A DNA stretch of 64,000 bases from Gallibacter sp963558965 (GCA_963558965.1 CAUWIT010000009.1:1-64000), one strand, 5' to 3'. Shown: positions 26,305 to 36,226, counted from the stretch's first letter. Notes: a model not told the origin generated them from the letters alone. Numbers and translations: made by a program.

Positions 26305-27122
26305 TATAATGAACCTCCTATTTCCTTCAATGCTTGTTCTAACTGTTCATCGTTTGGAGCTTTGCCATGCCATCCTGCATTGTCCTGCATAAATGATACT
26401 CCCATCCCTTTATGAGTTTTAGCAATAATGGCTGTTGGTTTGTCTGTAACACTTCTAGCATGAGCTAAGCCTTTTTTGATGTCATCAAAATCGTGACCAT
26501 CAATTACAATTACATCCCAGCCAAAAGCTTTGAATTTTTCATCTATAGGTTTTACAGTCATAACATCATCGTTGTTACCATCAATCTGTAGACCATTCCA
26601 ATCTACAAAAGCTGTTAAATTAGATAGTCCATAATGAGCTGCTGACATTGCTGCTTCCCAAACTATGCCTTCCTGAAGTTCTCCATCTCCTAAAAGTGCA
26701 TATACTCTTCTGTCTTTTTTATCAAGTTTATCAGCAATAGCCATACCTACAGCAACTGATATACCCTGACCTAATGATCCTGTTGACATTTCTACACCTG
26801 GAACTTTATCTCTGCAAGGATGTCCCTGGAAATTGCCTCCAATTTTTCTTAATGTCAAAACATCTTCTCTTGGGAAATATCCTCTTTCTGCCAATGTTGC
26901 ATAAAGAACTGGAGCAGCATGCCCCTTTGAAAGAACAAATCTATCTCTTCCTTCCATCTGAGGATTTTTAGGGTCGATGTTCATTTCTTCAAAATAAAGT
27001 ACTGTTAAAATATCTGCAGCTGATAATGAACCACCTGGATGGCCTGATCCTGCTGCATGAACAGCTTCTACAATAGTTTTTCTAATATTGGTAGAAATTT
27101 CTTTTAACTGTTTGTTATCCAT
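26304..27122 (-). CDS. Transketolase N-terminal subunit
   Basis: This subunit carries the thiamine diphosphate phosphate-binding domain. The 272-residue protein shows GSGHPGGSLSAADIL, VLSKGHAAPVLYA, GSLGQGISVAVGMA and LGDGELQEGIVWEA, with Asn in FVDWNGLQ completing the Mg-ThDP motif. It works with the downstream C-terminal subunit, whose start overlaps its stop. nnrD lies 14 bases upstream. Confidence 0.95.
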   Translation of the reverse strand: MDNKQLKEISTNIRKTIVEAVHAAGSGHPGGSLSAADILTVLYFEEMNIDPKNPQMEGRDRFVLSKGHAAPVLYATLAERGYFPREDVLTLRKIGGNFQGHPCRDKVPGVEMSTGSLGQGISVAVGMAIADKLDKKDRRVYALLGDGELQEGIVWEAAMSAAHYGLSNLTAFVDWNGLQIDGNNDDVMTVKPIDEKFKAFGWDVIVIDGHDFDDIKKGLAHARSVTDKPTAIIAKTHKGMGVSFMQDNAGWHGKAPNDEQLEQALKEIGGSL

Positions 27123-27136
27123 TTTTTTCTCCTATA

Positions 27137-27961
27137 TTACTTTTCTTTGTTACTTAATATTTTAAATGCCATAGGCACTTTTTCAACTATATCCATTGCG
27201 GTCATACCTATTTGACCAATTTCTTCTTCACATATATCTCCAGCAAGACCATGTATATATACACCTATTTTTGCTGATTCATATGCACTATAACCTTGTG
27301 CTGCAAGGGCAGCAATAACGCCTGTTAAAACGTCTCCTGAACCGCCAGTTGCCATTCCTGGGTTACCAGTGTCGTTTACATAAACCTTATTATCGGAAAT
27401 AACTAATGTGTTAGCACCTTTCATTACAACAGTAGTCTTAAATGCTTCTTGTATTTCCTTAGCGGCTAGCTCTCTTTTTTTAATATCTATTTTTTCAATT
27501 TCCAAAAGTCGAGCTGCTTCAGCCATATGGGGTGTTAAAATAATATCTGCACTTGACTGGGTTAAATTTCCGTAAAGTGAATACTTCATAACACAGTTTA
27601 AGCCGTCTGCATCAATAACAAGTTTGCCTCTATATTCATTTAATATTTTTTTAATAATAGGAATATTTGATTTGCCTGTTCCTAAACCTGAACCTAAAGC
27701 AATAGCTTCATAGTCATGAATATTTACTACATTTTCAAAATCTCTTTCAAGACATGTTGCTTCTGGCACTCCAACTTGAAGTATATCAAAAATTTCTTCG
27801 GGAACTGCAAATCTTACAAGGCCGGCTCCTGATTTAATAGCCGCTTTGCCACACATCATTGCAGCACCAGCCATACCTTTTGAACCAGCAACTACTAAAA
27901 CTTTACCGTAATTACCCTTATGACTTTGAGTATCTCTAACTTTTAAATCAGTTTTATTCAT
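27137..27961 (-). CDS. nnrD: ADP-dependent NAD(P)H-hydrate dehydratase
   Basis: NnrD repairs hydrated NADH and NADPH using ADP. The 274-residue protein has the ribokinase-like fold motifs GNYGKVLVVAGSKGMAGAAMMC at the start, DADGLNC, LTPHMAEAARLL and the catalytic GMATGGSGDVLTGVIAAL. It contains only the dehydratase domain; the NnrE epimerase domain, often fused in bacteria, is absent. It heads the transketolase-ftsEX run. Confidence 0.93.
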   Translation of the reverse strand: MNKTDLKVRDTQSHKGNYGKVLVVAGSKGMAGAAMMCGKAAIKSGAGLVRFAVPEEIFDILQVGVPEATCLERDFENVVNIHDYEAIALGSGLGTGKSNIPIIKKILNEYRGKLVIDADGLNCVMKYSLYGNLTQSSADIILTPHMAEAARLLEIEKIDIKKRELAAKEIQEAFKTTVVMKGANTLVISDNKVYVNDTGNPGMATGGSGDVLTGVIAALAAQGYSAYESAKIGVYIHGLAGDICEEEIGQIGMTAMDIVEKVPMAFKILSNKEK

Positions 27962-28013
27962 TTGTAAATTCTCCCTAAATTTATAATTTAATTATCATAT
28001 TTAATTATAAAAA

Positions 28014-29402
28014 TCAAATTACTCCTAAAAAAGCTCCTGCTAGTAATAAATATGTTCCTATAGATACCATATCTGTCAATGATGAAATCATTGGACTGGC
28101 CATAAGAGCAGGGTCGATACCTATTTTTTTCGCCAAAATAGGAAGCATACTACCTATACTCTTTGCAGCTATTACAATAGCTATCATGGCTATGGAAACT
28201 ACTAAAGCAACTTGCAATTGCAGAGGATTATCCCTTTGTTCAAACATAACCCTGGCAAAATTCAATACACTTAATGATACACCTATAAGCACACTGACTC
28301 TTATTTCCTTCCAGAGGACTCGCAGCGTATCTCGCATATCTATTTCGCCTACTGATAGACCACGAATAATAAGTGTTGCTGACTGTGATCCTGAGTTACC
28401 ACCAGTACCCATAAGCATAGGCATATATACTATAAGTGCAGGTACTGCGGACAATGTTTCTTCAGATGTTGAAATAATACTTCCAGTTAATATATATGAA
28501 AGCATTAAAAAGAATAGCCACGGAAATCTGTTTTTAACATGTTGCCAAACGCTCATGTCAAGATACTCTGTATCTGAGTCATCCAATACACCGGCCATTC
28601 TCTCAATATCTTCTGTTGCTTCTTCTTCGATAACATCGAAGATATCGTCGACTGTAATAATACCCACAAGTCTTTTTTCATTATCAACTACAGGAATAGC
28701 TATAAACCCGTATTTTTTAAATTTTTCAGAAACTTCTTCCTGGTCTTCATACACATTGATATCTACTATATCCCTATGCATAATATCTTCTATCATTAGG
28801 TTATCATCACTTACAACAAGTGTTCTAAGTGAAACTATACCTTCAAGTTTTCTACCTGCTGACTTAACATAACAAGTATAAATAGTTTCTGAGTCCATTC
28901 CCTCTTTTTTAATGTAATCCAATGCTTGTCGCACAGTCCAGTTTTCCTGAAGACTTATATAATCAGGTGTCATAAGTGTACCCGCACAATCCTCAGGATA
29001 ATTTAAAAAGGTATTGATAAGACTTCTTTCGTTTTTAGGTGTTTTTTCCAAAATTTTATCAACCAAATTAGCTGGTAATTCTTCCAAAATATCAATTTTA
29101 TCATCGAAATCAAGTTCCTCGATAATATATTTAATTTCTATATCAGTTATACCATTGATAATCCTTACCTGGTCATCAGTAGGTAAATAAGAAAAAACTT
29201 CTACAGAAGTATCTTTAGGAAGCAGTCTGAATATAATTATCGTTTCATTTATGCCAACTTCTTCTAAAACTTCTTCTAAAATCTCCCCAATATCAGCATA
29301 ATTGTAACTTAGAAGTACTTCTCTAATATCCTTAAATTGCTTGTTTTTTGCAAGCTCTATAATTTCTTCTATATTTTCCTCAAAAATTCTCTTTTCTTCC
29401 AT
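28014..29402 (-). CDS. mgtE: Magnesium transporter MgtE
   Basis: MgtE is a Mg2+-gated magnesium channel of the inner membrane. The 462-residue protein has the cytoplasmic N domain (about 1-130), two CBS domains (about 135-255, with DCAGTLMTPDYISL and VDDIFDVIEEEATEDIERM), a connecting helix, and five C-terminal spans with the pore motif GTGGNSGSQSATLIIRGL and the IDPALMASPMISSLTD segment. GGAGG precedes the ATG. Only 58 bases separate it from the next gene upstream, too few for a magnesium riboswitch. Confidence 0.96.
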   Translation of the reverse strand: MEEKRIFEENIEEIIELAKNKQFKDIREVLLSYNYADIGEILEEVLEEVGINETIIIFRLLPKDTSVEVFSYLPTDDQVRIINGITDIEIKYIIEELDFDDKIDILEELPANLVDKILEKTPKNERSLINTFLNYPEDCAGTLMTPDYISLQENWTVRQALDYIKKEGMDSETIYTCYVKSAGRKLEGIVSLRTLVVSDDNLMIEDIMHRDIVDINVYEDQEEVSEKFKKYGFIAIPVVDNEKRLVGIITVDDIFDVIEEEATEDIERMAGVLDDSDTEYLDMSVWQHVKNRFPWLFFLMLSYILTGSIISTSEETLSAVPALIVYMPMLMGTGGNSGSQSATLIIRGLSVGEIDMRDTLRVLWKEIRVSVLIGVSLSVLNFARVMFEQRDNPLQLQVALVVSIAMIAIVIAAKSIGSMLPILAKKIGIDPALMASPMISSLTDMVSIGTYLLLAGAFLGVI

Positions 29403-29460
29403 TCACAGCCTCCTCTCATACATATAAAAGTATACGTTTTTTAATGTCTTTTTTCAAGAT

Positions 29461-30525
29461 TTAATTAAATGACAACAGTAGATTTTTAGCAAAACTCCTT
29501 GATTTCTCCACAATATCATCACATGTTAAAATTTCCTTTACATTGTTTGCTGTTTCACATATTGCAAAGTAAGGAGGCAATGTAAATGTTTTATTCATAT
29601 TCACTGCGCTTACAAGCTGTTGCGCTACTAAATCCCCTCCACTGTAGCCTGAAACTACAATTGCAAATAGCTTTTTATCATAAAATTTGTGAGTCTTAAA
29701 AAGAGATGTAAGCCTGTTTATAAAGGCTGTTAAATTTGCTCCCACCGCATCATTGTAATTTGGACAAACCATCACAATTCCATCACATTCTAAAACAGCT
29801 GGATATATTTCTTTGACAATTTGCCCTCCATAATAACAACTATTTAATTCTGAAAAGTGCATACATGTGCTGTGAGGGCAACCTCTGCAATCGGTAATAG
29901 TTCCATTTGCAAGAGACGCCTCTTTAATTTCACAATCCTCTTCAATATTCTTTTTAATCATATCCCACAAAAGCAAAGTATTAGAAGTTTTAAAATTGCT
30001 GCTGTGAATCATCAAGATTTTCGGTTTTCGTCCCTTAACTTTTGGCGTTTTGTAATTAACCAGTTTTTCTACCAAATCAGCGGACGCCTTTACATATGCT
30101 GTCAGATTATCTGTTTCATCTATCTGTGCTTGCAAATTAAAATTTTTAAGTGCTCCTGTCGCTTCCACAAGTGGTCTTCCAGGAAATTCACATCCAGCCA
30201 TATTAGCTGAAAATACAAAGCCTCTAGCGATATTTTTTGTAAAAAATTCACTTTGACCATCTACAATAACGCTACCGTAAGACCCCTTGAAAAAATCCCT
30301 ATGTTCCCTAATATGTTGTAGCATCTTGCTGTATTCTATATTTATACCGGAATGACCGATGTCTATCGCAAAAAGTATTCGCTTATTTTTAAGATCCATC
30401 TGTGCAAACTCTTTTGCACAAGTTACCTCTCTGTATTCATATTTTGCTAAAACTTCTTTTAAAACATAGTCCAATCTTTCGTTATTAAGATTGCCACTGT
30501 CTACAGGTTTTACTAAATAAATCAT
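29461..30525 (-). CDS. Flavodoxin-fold NAD(P)H-dependent FMN reductase-like protein, two-part
   Basis: A 354-residue protein. The C-terminal part (about 165-354) is a flavodoxin-like FMN reductase: KILMIHSSNFKTSNT is the flavin phosphate loop, TDCRGCPHSTCMHF a cysteine cluster typical of this family, and VMVCPNYNDAVGANLTAFINRL the second flavin-contacting loop. The N-terminal part (1-160) looks like a degenerate, related alpha/beta domain (ILFAIDIGHSGINIEY, VIVDGQSEFFTKN). It is the last gene of a three-gene operon; its ATG overlaps the previous stop as ATGA. Substrate and partner are unknown. Confidence 0.75.
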   Translation of the reverse strand: MIYLVKPVDSGNLNNERLDYVLKEVLAKYEYREVTCAKEFAQMDLKNKRILFAIDIGHSGINIEYSKMLQHIREHRDFFKGSYGSVIVDGQSEFFTKNIARGFVFSANMAGCEFPGRPLVEATGALKNFNLQAQIDETDNLTAYVKASADLVEKLVNYKTPKVKGRKPKILMIHSSNFKTSNTLLLWDMIKKNIEEDCEIKEASLANGTITDCRGCPHSTCMHFSELNSCYYGGQIVKEIYPAVLECDGIVMVCPNYNDAVGANLTAFINRLTSLFKTHKFYDKKLFAIVVSGYSGGDLVAQQLVSAVNMNKTFTLPPYFAICETANNVKEILTCDDIVEKSRSFAKNLLLSFN

Positions 30526-31505
30526 TTTATATTCCTCAAATTATTTAAGGCTGTTTCAATTCGTGAAAACAAAGTTTCATTTAGAGGTATATTTTCAACA
30601 AGAGTACCACTGTGACACAACCTATTTTTCATTCCTAAAAAAGCATCTCCAAAGCAAATTGAACTGTAATGCCACTTGCCACTTAACATTGAAATAATCG
30701 ACATAGCGCCACTTGAAACTGCTGGAGCAATATAGGGCTTAAATCCTAGCTCCCTAGTTTTTAAATTCGAATTAACAGTTAGATTAGTCAACTCTTTAGA
30801 AATTTCATCATTATAATTTTCAATACTGTTTGCGATTACAAGGTCGTTGCCATGAGGTCCAAATGCTCTGCCTTCACTTAAATAGCTTTTAAATTTTTCA
30901 TCTTTTGATGCAAAATATCTAGCGCGGCCATTCATAACCCCAAGGCCAAATCCTCTAACTTGACTTTTTGATAATCCCCCTTTTACCGCTGCCATACAAA
31001 GAGGATCAACTGGATCTGAAACTACCGCAAAAATCCCTTTAAAATCAACGTCTTTGGCTAGTTTTGCATAGTTTTGTACCAAATCCTTATTTGCTTCATA
31101 TTGAACCATGCGAACATCTTTTTGTTCATTTCCAACTGGCGGCACACCTTTCGATGCACAAAATACGAAGCAATCACAATCGAACAATTTATCTTGTGAT
31201 ATTATTTCCACTTTTGGTAAATGGTTGGATAGAGAATCGTCTTCATCTGGAAAAGGCCATGAAATTTGGTTCATCTCCATTTCATATCTAGCTAAAACTT
31301 TTTCGGATATATCACAAATACCTATTGAATCAATAATTTCTCCTCCTAAAAGTTTCATAGCCAATAAAAGTGTGCCTCCAACATCCCCCAAAGCTAAAAT
31401 ATTCACCTTGTATTTTTCTTTTTTTAATCTTATATCTTCATAAGATAAAAAACTTTTATCTTGAAGAGTCATTTCTCCTGAAAAAATATCGCTTAACAAT
31501 CTCAC
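30522..31505 (-). CDS. Lactate/malate dehydrogenase-like NAD-binding protein
   Basis: A 327-residue protein laid out like lactate/malate dehydrogenases: NILALGDVGGTLLLAMKLLGG is the Rossmann loop, CFVFCASKGVPP the second nucleotide strand, VVSDPVDPLCMAA matches the N-P-D loop, FGLGVMNGRARYFA stands at the substrate arginine, and RAFGPHGNDLV holds the catalytic histidine. The usual GxGxxG glycines and the LDS before the arginine are altered, so the substrate may differ. The GTG start at 31505 overlaps the TAG stop of the 1573-residue gene. It is the middle gene of an uncharacterised operon. Confidence 0.75.
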   Translation of the reverse strand: MRLLSDIFSGEMTLQDKSFLSYEDIRLKKEKYKVNILALGDVGGTLLLAMKLLGGEIIDSIGICDISEKVLARYEMEMNQISWPFPDEDDSLSNHLPKVEIISQDKLFDCDCFVFCASKGVPPVGNEQKDVRMVQYEANKDLVQNYAKLAKDVDFKGIFAVVSDPVDPLCMAAVKGGLSKSQVRGFGLGVMNGRARYFASKDEKFKSYLSEGRAFGPHGNDLVIANSIENYNDEISKELTNLTVNSNLKTRELGFKPYIAPAVSSGAMSIISMLSGKWHYSSICFGDAFLGMKNRLCHSGTLVENIPLNETLFSRIETALNNLRNIK

Positions 31506-34500
31506 TAATACATCAATCCTTTCAACCTTGTTAATTTATCTATATCCAATTTAATATGATCTGATGGTGATAGTTTATCGTTAAACAATTTACCTCCATC
31601 CATATCAGGTATACAAACCTTTTTGAAAACTTCTGAAAGTCTTCCTACTGTTAGTTTTCTTTCAAATTTTTCTTGATATAATTTTTCAATCATAACCAAT
31701 ATATCCCTTGAATTTTCAAGGCAAGTCATAGAAAAATTGTAAAGTGCTTTTTTATCTCTACTCTGTAAAAATACAGGTGCAGCATAAGGCAATATCAAAT
31801 TAACCGCAGTGTTTACACTGTCTTCTGCTCTATTCATAACTGCATCTCCACCTATAAATGGATACTGGCCGCTTTCGTTAAACCAAGCAAGCATATTAGG
31901 TAGGTAGTATCCACTTTTTATTTTGCGTCCTCCCATGCATTTTGCTAAATCCTTACCATTTGCAGAAACAACACCAGCAACGACACATTTTACTTCTACC
32001 ATTTCACTGTCTAACAGTGGACTTAACTTTTGCAGTCTGTATCCCTTATGCAAGATATCATCTAACAAGATAACAGGTCTATTAAAAGCTTTAATAGTTC
32101 TTATTTGATCTATTAATTTGCCATAATGCTGACTTTCTTTTATATCATATGATGCTAATACAGGTGCAAAAACTTTTTCCATATGTATAGATTTAGTTAC
32201 TGTATTTGGAATAACTGTAGACTTCATCACTTCGCCAAATGGCACACACATGTTATTTCCAAGTTTTCTCTTGCTTTTGATGCTTTCATCTGGTTTATTT
32301 TCATTGCGAACTATTTTTATCAACTTGTTTTGCATAACATCCAAGTTAATTGATAAAACAAGATTATCTGGATATAGCTTTGTTAACGACCTTTGTATTC
32401 TTTCGTGAGCAATTTCAAGTACTCTTAAAATTTGAGGTTCCTTGTTAAATGGCGCTTTTAAAGTTGATTCTGTATTATGTATTAAAACTACAGGATTTCT
32501 CATATCTACCGACATGATTTTTTTGTCTTCTCCATTTATAACTACTGGTTTAAATCCTTGCAACGCCAGTATGCTTTTTATAATATATTCGTTTTCATCC
32601 TTTAAAATCGGATTGTAAATTGCATAATTAAAATCATCTTTTAATGCATCAGCCAAAAGCTCAGTTACTACTACTTGGCATATATTGCTATTTACAATTT
32701 CTTCGTCTATGTAAATATCTCCTATTACCAATACCTTACCTCGAACTTTGCTTCTTATGTACTGGGCAATTTCCAGGTCGTTGAATTCTTCGTACAAGTT
32801 TGAAGTGCTAACTTCTTTTGCAGTACCAATAGCAACTATGTTATCACCACTGTTGCCATTCCTGATTACAATCGATTTAACATCATCTTCTTGGATGTAC
32901 TGTTTTAACAAATCAATTTTTTCTTTGCTGTAATTGTTTTTAAGTCCATCAACTTTATCTATAGTTTCAGGATTTATTTTTCTTAAGCTGCCAATTTTCA
33001 ACGATTCTAGTTCTGGCAAACCTTTGTACTGTGGTTCTCTAATATACAGACCTTTTTCGTATATGTAGTTTTGCACTAGAGGATCTATTAGATAAGAAAT
33101 TTCTCTATTGCTATCAACATTTTCCCTGATACGAGTGGAACTAATGTCTTCAAACTGTGTCGGCAACTTCAATCTAACAATATCTCCCTTAATCAATGAC
33201 AATTTTTCTTCTTCTATTTCTTCATCTTGCTGAGTATCTTCTCCTGTAACCCTTTTAAACACTATATGATTTAAGGAATGGATTGAATTTTCTTCAGGGT
33301 CTTTTTCGTATGAAGAGGCGTTTTTCACTACATCACTTCCAACTACAATATATACATCATCTGATTTTAAAGTCTCCTTTAATTCCTTTATGCTTTCACT
33401 ATTAGCAATATTTACAGGCACATCATCAGGGAATATGTAAATATCCATTTCATCTGCAACAGACATGGATGCGATTTTTCGCCTTATCATATGGGGCTGA
33501 GTCTTTTTAGACCATGAAAATTCGTCAATTGCAAGATACACAACGAAGCCCAAATCCCTAATAGTCCTAGCGATTTCCTTGTGGCCCAATGAAAATGGAT
33601 CAAATGTTCCTGGGAAAAATGCAATTTTTTGTTCTTTTTCTAGATTCATAGTCTCATGTGTATGTAAATAGTCAGAGATAAATCTATATATATGATTTAA
33701 ATTTGCCGCATGATTGTAAAATGTCATAGTATCTTCATTGCTAACATTTAATAAAACAGCAATTTTTTTGTACATAATTTTAAAATAGTCAAACTTAACT
33801 TCATCTGAAATATTTTCATCTCCAAATAAATACTGCCCAATTACAACAAAAGCTTCCTGGCTAACTGTATCGTTATAATTTGACAATCCTTTTAAAAGCA
33901 TGCCTATAATAATTTCTTTTCTTTCATTGTACTTTTCTTCACTCTCGTCAAAAGCGCCTTTGTAATCCTCATATACACAAAGCAAACGTCCTATAGTATC
34001 AAGGGCGACACAAGCTACTCTTTCGTTTGTACTTAGTGAAAGCTTTTTTATTTCCTTTAAAAATTCATCTAATTCATCTGGGTGTAGCATAATTGCTAGC
34101 TTACCTAAGTATTCAGGAATATATTTTGAATACTCGTATTCGCCTATTTCTAGGCCTTTCATAAGCTCTATTGCAAGTTCATTTCTCTGATCTAAAGTAA
34201 GTTCTGCTGCAACCTTAATTAAGGATCTGCCTGCCTTATGTCTAACAGTTACCTTATCGCAAACTTTAATTAAATTTGAAAAATGAGTAGCTATTTGAAG
34301 TGTTGAAGTTTCATTGCCTTTAACCATTCGCTCTAACAAAACTTCTATATTTTGGCTTTTTACAATCCAAGGTGTATCTACTTTTAAGTTTTCTCTAAAG
34401 AGTTCTGTATTACTTCCTTTTTGCGGAGTTGAGCCTTTTAAGCCCTTAGTTATTTTATATACCGCTATACTTATTTCCTGTGGCTGTCTATTTGCAGCTT

Positions 34501-36226
34501 CATCCACAAAGTGTTTTATAATTTCCCTATCTTCATCAGTTGCGTATTCCAGTGGTACATAAAATAAAGCTTCAAGTAAAATAAAAGTAGTTATATCATC
34601 ATAATCAGTTTTCCTTAAAAATTCTACAAAACAATTTACATACTTAGGTTTTTCATTTTCTCTTGCTTTTTTAAGAATGGTTCCCAGTATGCTTTTAAGT
34701 GTATATCCCATCCAACGTTTTTGTTGGTCTGTAGTCTTTAAATCAGTTACAATTATTTTTTCTAAATATTCTCTAAGGAGCTTAAAAGAGTTGATTTCTC
34801 CACTATCAACATGTGCTCCTTCTGGTAATTCTTTTCTGTATTCTTCATCAAAAGTACTGATGATATTTCCAAACAGCTGTGCCGCTTCTCTTCTTACATC
34901 TCCTTCTCTATGACCTAGCAAATCAAACATAAATCTCAAAGTCATTTGCTTTTGTTTTTTAGTCATATATGTATAATATTCTTTTATAATATTTAGGTGG
35001 CCTCTTAAATTTTTCCAGTTTTTTTCACTTCTAGCAGTTTCAATAAGACCTGCAAATGTGACTTCATCATTAAAGCCATTCATAACCTTGATGTTATGTT
35101 CAACTGACATAAACTTTAGTCTATCCACAACGGCCATTCCTGTTAAAAGATGAACATCTTCCATCTTATTTTTTGAAATATTACAAGATGTAAGGTCTGT
35201 ATTTACACCAAGCTGAACCATGTAATCTTCAAAATCTTTTAACTTGGCATAAACTTTTTTATATCGCATTTCCTTAGCCATATCCACATTGTCTAATTTT
35301 GACAAGATAACATCAAATGCTTCTTTTAAGGAATAAAAATGCGTAATTTCAACACCATTTTCTCTTGTGCTTTTTACTCTAAAATCTGCATAAATAAGTA
35401 ACAGTGCCTCAGCTGAAAGATTTTCAAGCTCTAAATCCCACGTGCTGTGATTACTTGCAATATGACTAATTTGAGGCAAATTAACCCTTTGACAAAATAC
35501 ATCTGTGTAATAATAATGCAAATATGGTATCCTTGACACTTCTTTTTTGTTGCATCCAAACTTACCGATATCATGAGTAATGGCTGCTCCTGATACCAGT
35601 GATAAATCCACAGGCACTCCTATACTACTTAACTGTTTTGCACAATGTGTGGCAACATAATGAACACCGCTAATATGAGAAAATAAGTCAAATGGCATAA
35701 TCTCTCTGCTTATTTTAAACAATTCAAATACGTAAAGCTCTTTTGAGATTCTCTTTAATCTCTGATATTCAATATAGCTTTGAGTTCTTTTTAATTCCTC
35801 ACTATTTAAAAACTTTAAATCTCTACTTGCTGGCACTGGGTTTCTTTTTGCTTCAAATAGCAAAAATACTCTCAACACTTCCAAATAAAAATATATGCTA
35901 GGCGCATAAGTCTTTTTTTCATTTTTTGAAATAAAAGTTTCTTTGTGAGGATATAGTTCTGTAATCAAATATTCATGTATATAATTTAGCCAATTAGGCT
36001 CAGGTTCAGATACAAAATATTCCATAGATGCTCTTGCGTATTCAAAAACATCTTTACAAGAAATCGTATCTTGAGCTACCAAATTGGAAATATTTTCTCT
36101 CCACTTGAAATTTTTTAGTATATACAAAACTTTTTTCTTAGTTAAGTCTGTTTTGTCTAAAAATTCCTTCGATGTTAAACTTTTTTCTATCTCTTTATAT
36201 AATGTGCTTACCGTTTTTTTTGGCAT
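31505..36226 (-). CDS. Giant multidomain protein: HD hydrolase, helical repeats, NadD-like transferase, PRTase-like
   Basis: A 1573-residue cytoplasmic protein. Residues about 175-300 form an HD phosphohydrolase domain (HISGVHYVATH, ITHDIGKFG, SHIASNH, YADFR). Residues 390-860 are alpha-helical repeats resembling HEAT. Residues 866-1065 form a NadD-like nucleotidyltransferase: FFPGTFDPFSLGHKEIA, VYIVVGSDVV, SSTRIRENVD and LIDPLVQNYIYEKGLY. Residues about 1100-1240 may be a GNAT-like acyltransferase (weak). Residues about 1260-1450 contain VILLDDILHKGYRL, like the PRPP loop of phosphoribosyltransferases. AGGAGG precedes the ATG. Two redox genes follow with overlaps. HD (YqeK) and NadD are neighbours in many Bacillota, so this fusion may belong to nucleotide or NAD metabolism. 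I know of no described function. Confidence 0.8.
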   Translation of the reverse strand: MPKKTVSTLYKEIEKSLTSKEFLDKTDLTKKKVLYILKNFKWRENISNLVAQDTISCKDVFEYARASMEYFVSEPEPNWLNYIHEYLITELYPHKETFISKNEKKTYAPSIYFYLEVLRVFLLFEAKRNPVPASRDLKFLNSEELKRTQSYIEYQRLKRISKELYVFELFKISREIMPFDLFSHISGVHYVATHCAKQLSSIGVPVDLSLVSGAAITHDIGKFGCNKKEVSRIPYLHYYYTDVFCQRVNLPQISHIASNHSTWDLELENLSAEALLLIYADFRVKSTRENGVEITHFYSLKEAFDVILSKLDNVDMAKEMRYKKVYAKLKDFEDYMVQLGVNTDLTSCNISKNKMEDVHLLTGMAVVDRLKFMSVEHNIKVMNGFNDEVTFAGLIETARSEKNWKNLRGHLNIIKEYYTYMTKKQKQMTLRFMFDLLGHREGDVRREAAQLFGNIISTFDEEYRKELPEGAHVDSGEINSFKLLREYLEKIIVTDLKTTDQQKRWMGYTLKSILGTILKKARENEKPKYVNCFVEFLRKTDYDDITTFILLEALFYVPLEYATDEDREIIKHFVDEAANRQPQEISIAVYKITKGLKGSTPQKGSNTELFRENLKVDTPWIVKSQNIEVLLERMVKGNETSTLQIATHFSNLIKVCDKVTVRHKAGRSLIKVAAELTLDQRNELAIELMKGLEIGEYEYSKYIPEYLGKLAIMLHPDELDEFLKEIKKLSLSTNERVACVALDTIGRLLCVYEDYKGAFDESEEKYNERKEIIIGMLLKGLSNYNDTVSQEAFVVIGQYLFGDENISDEVKFDYFKIMYKKIAVLLNVSNEDTMTFYNHAANLNHIYRFISDYLHTHETMNLEKEQKIAFFPGTFDPFSLGHKEIARTIRDLGFVVYLAIDEFSWSKKTQPHMIRRKIASMSVADEMDIYIFPDDVPVNIANSESIKELKETLKSDDVYIVVGSDVVKNASSYEKDPEENSIHSLNHIVFKRVTGEDTQQDEEIEEEKLSLIKGDIVRLKLPTQFEDISSTRIRENVDSNREISYLIDPLVQNYIYEKGLYIREPQYKGLPELESLKIGSLRKINPETIDKVDGLKNNYSKEKIDLLKQYIQEDDVKSIVIRNGNSGDNIVAIGTAKEVSTSNLYEEFNDLEIAQYIRSKVRGKVLVIGDIYIDEEIVNSNICQVVVTELLADALKDDFNYAIYNPILKDENEYIIKSILALQGFKPVVINGEDKKIMSVDMRNPVVLIHNTESTLKAPFNKEPQILRVLEIAHERIQRSLTKLYPDNLVLSINLDVMQNKLIKIVRNENKPDESIKSKRKLGNNMCVPFGEVMKSTVIPNTVTKSIHMEKVFAPVLASYDIKESQHYGKLIDQIRTIKAFNRPVILLDDILHKGYRLQKLSPLLDSEMVEVKCVVAGVVSANGKDLAKCMGGRKIKSGYYLPNMLAWFNESGQYPFIGGDAVMNRAEDSVNTAVNLILPYAAPVFLQSRDKKALYNFSMTCLENSRDILVMIEKLYQEKFERKLTVGRLSEVFKKVCIPDMDGGKLFNDKLSPSDHIKLDIDKLTRLKGLMY

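Noticed and set aside
28186..28872. A 228-residue plus-strand frame
   Set aside because: It is antisense to mgtE, which has all family motifs. The shadow product is Ser/Ile-rich with no binding site.
29403..29460. Magnesium riboswitch before mgtE
   Set aside because: Only 58 bases lie between the genes, too few for the M-box fold, and no fitting sequence is seen.
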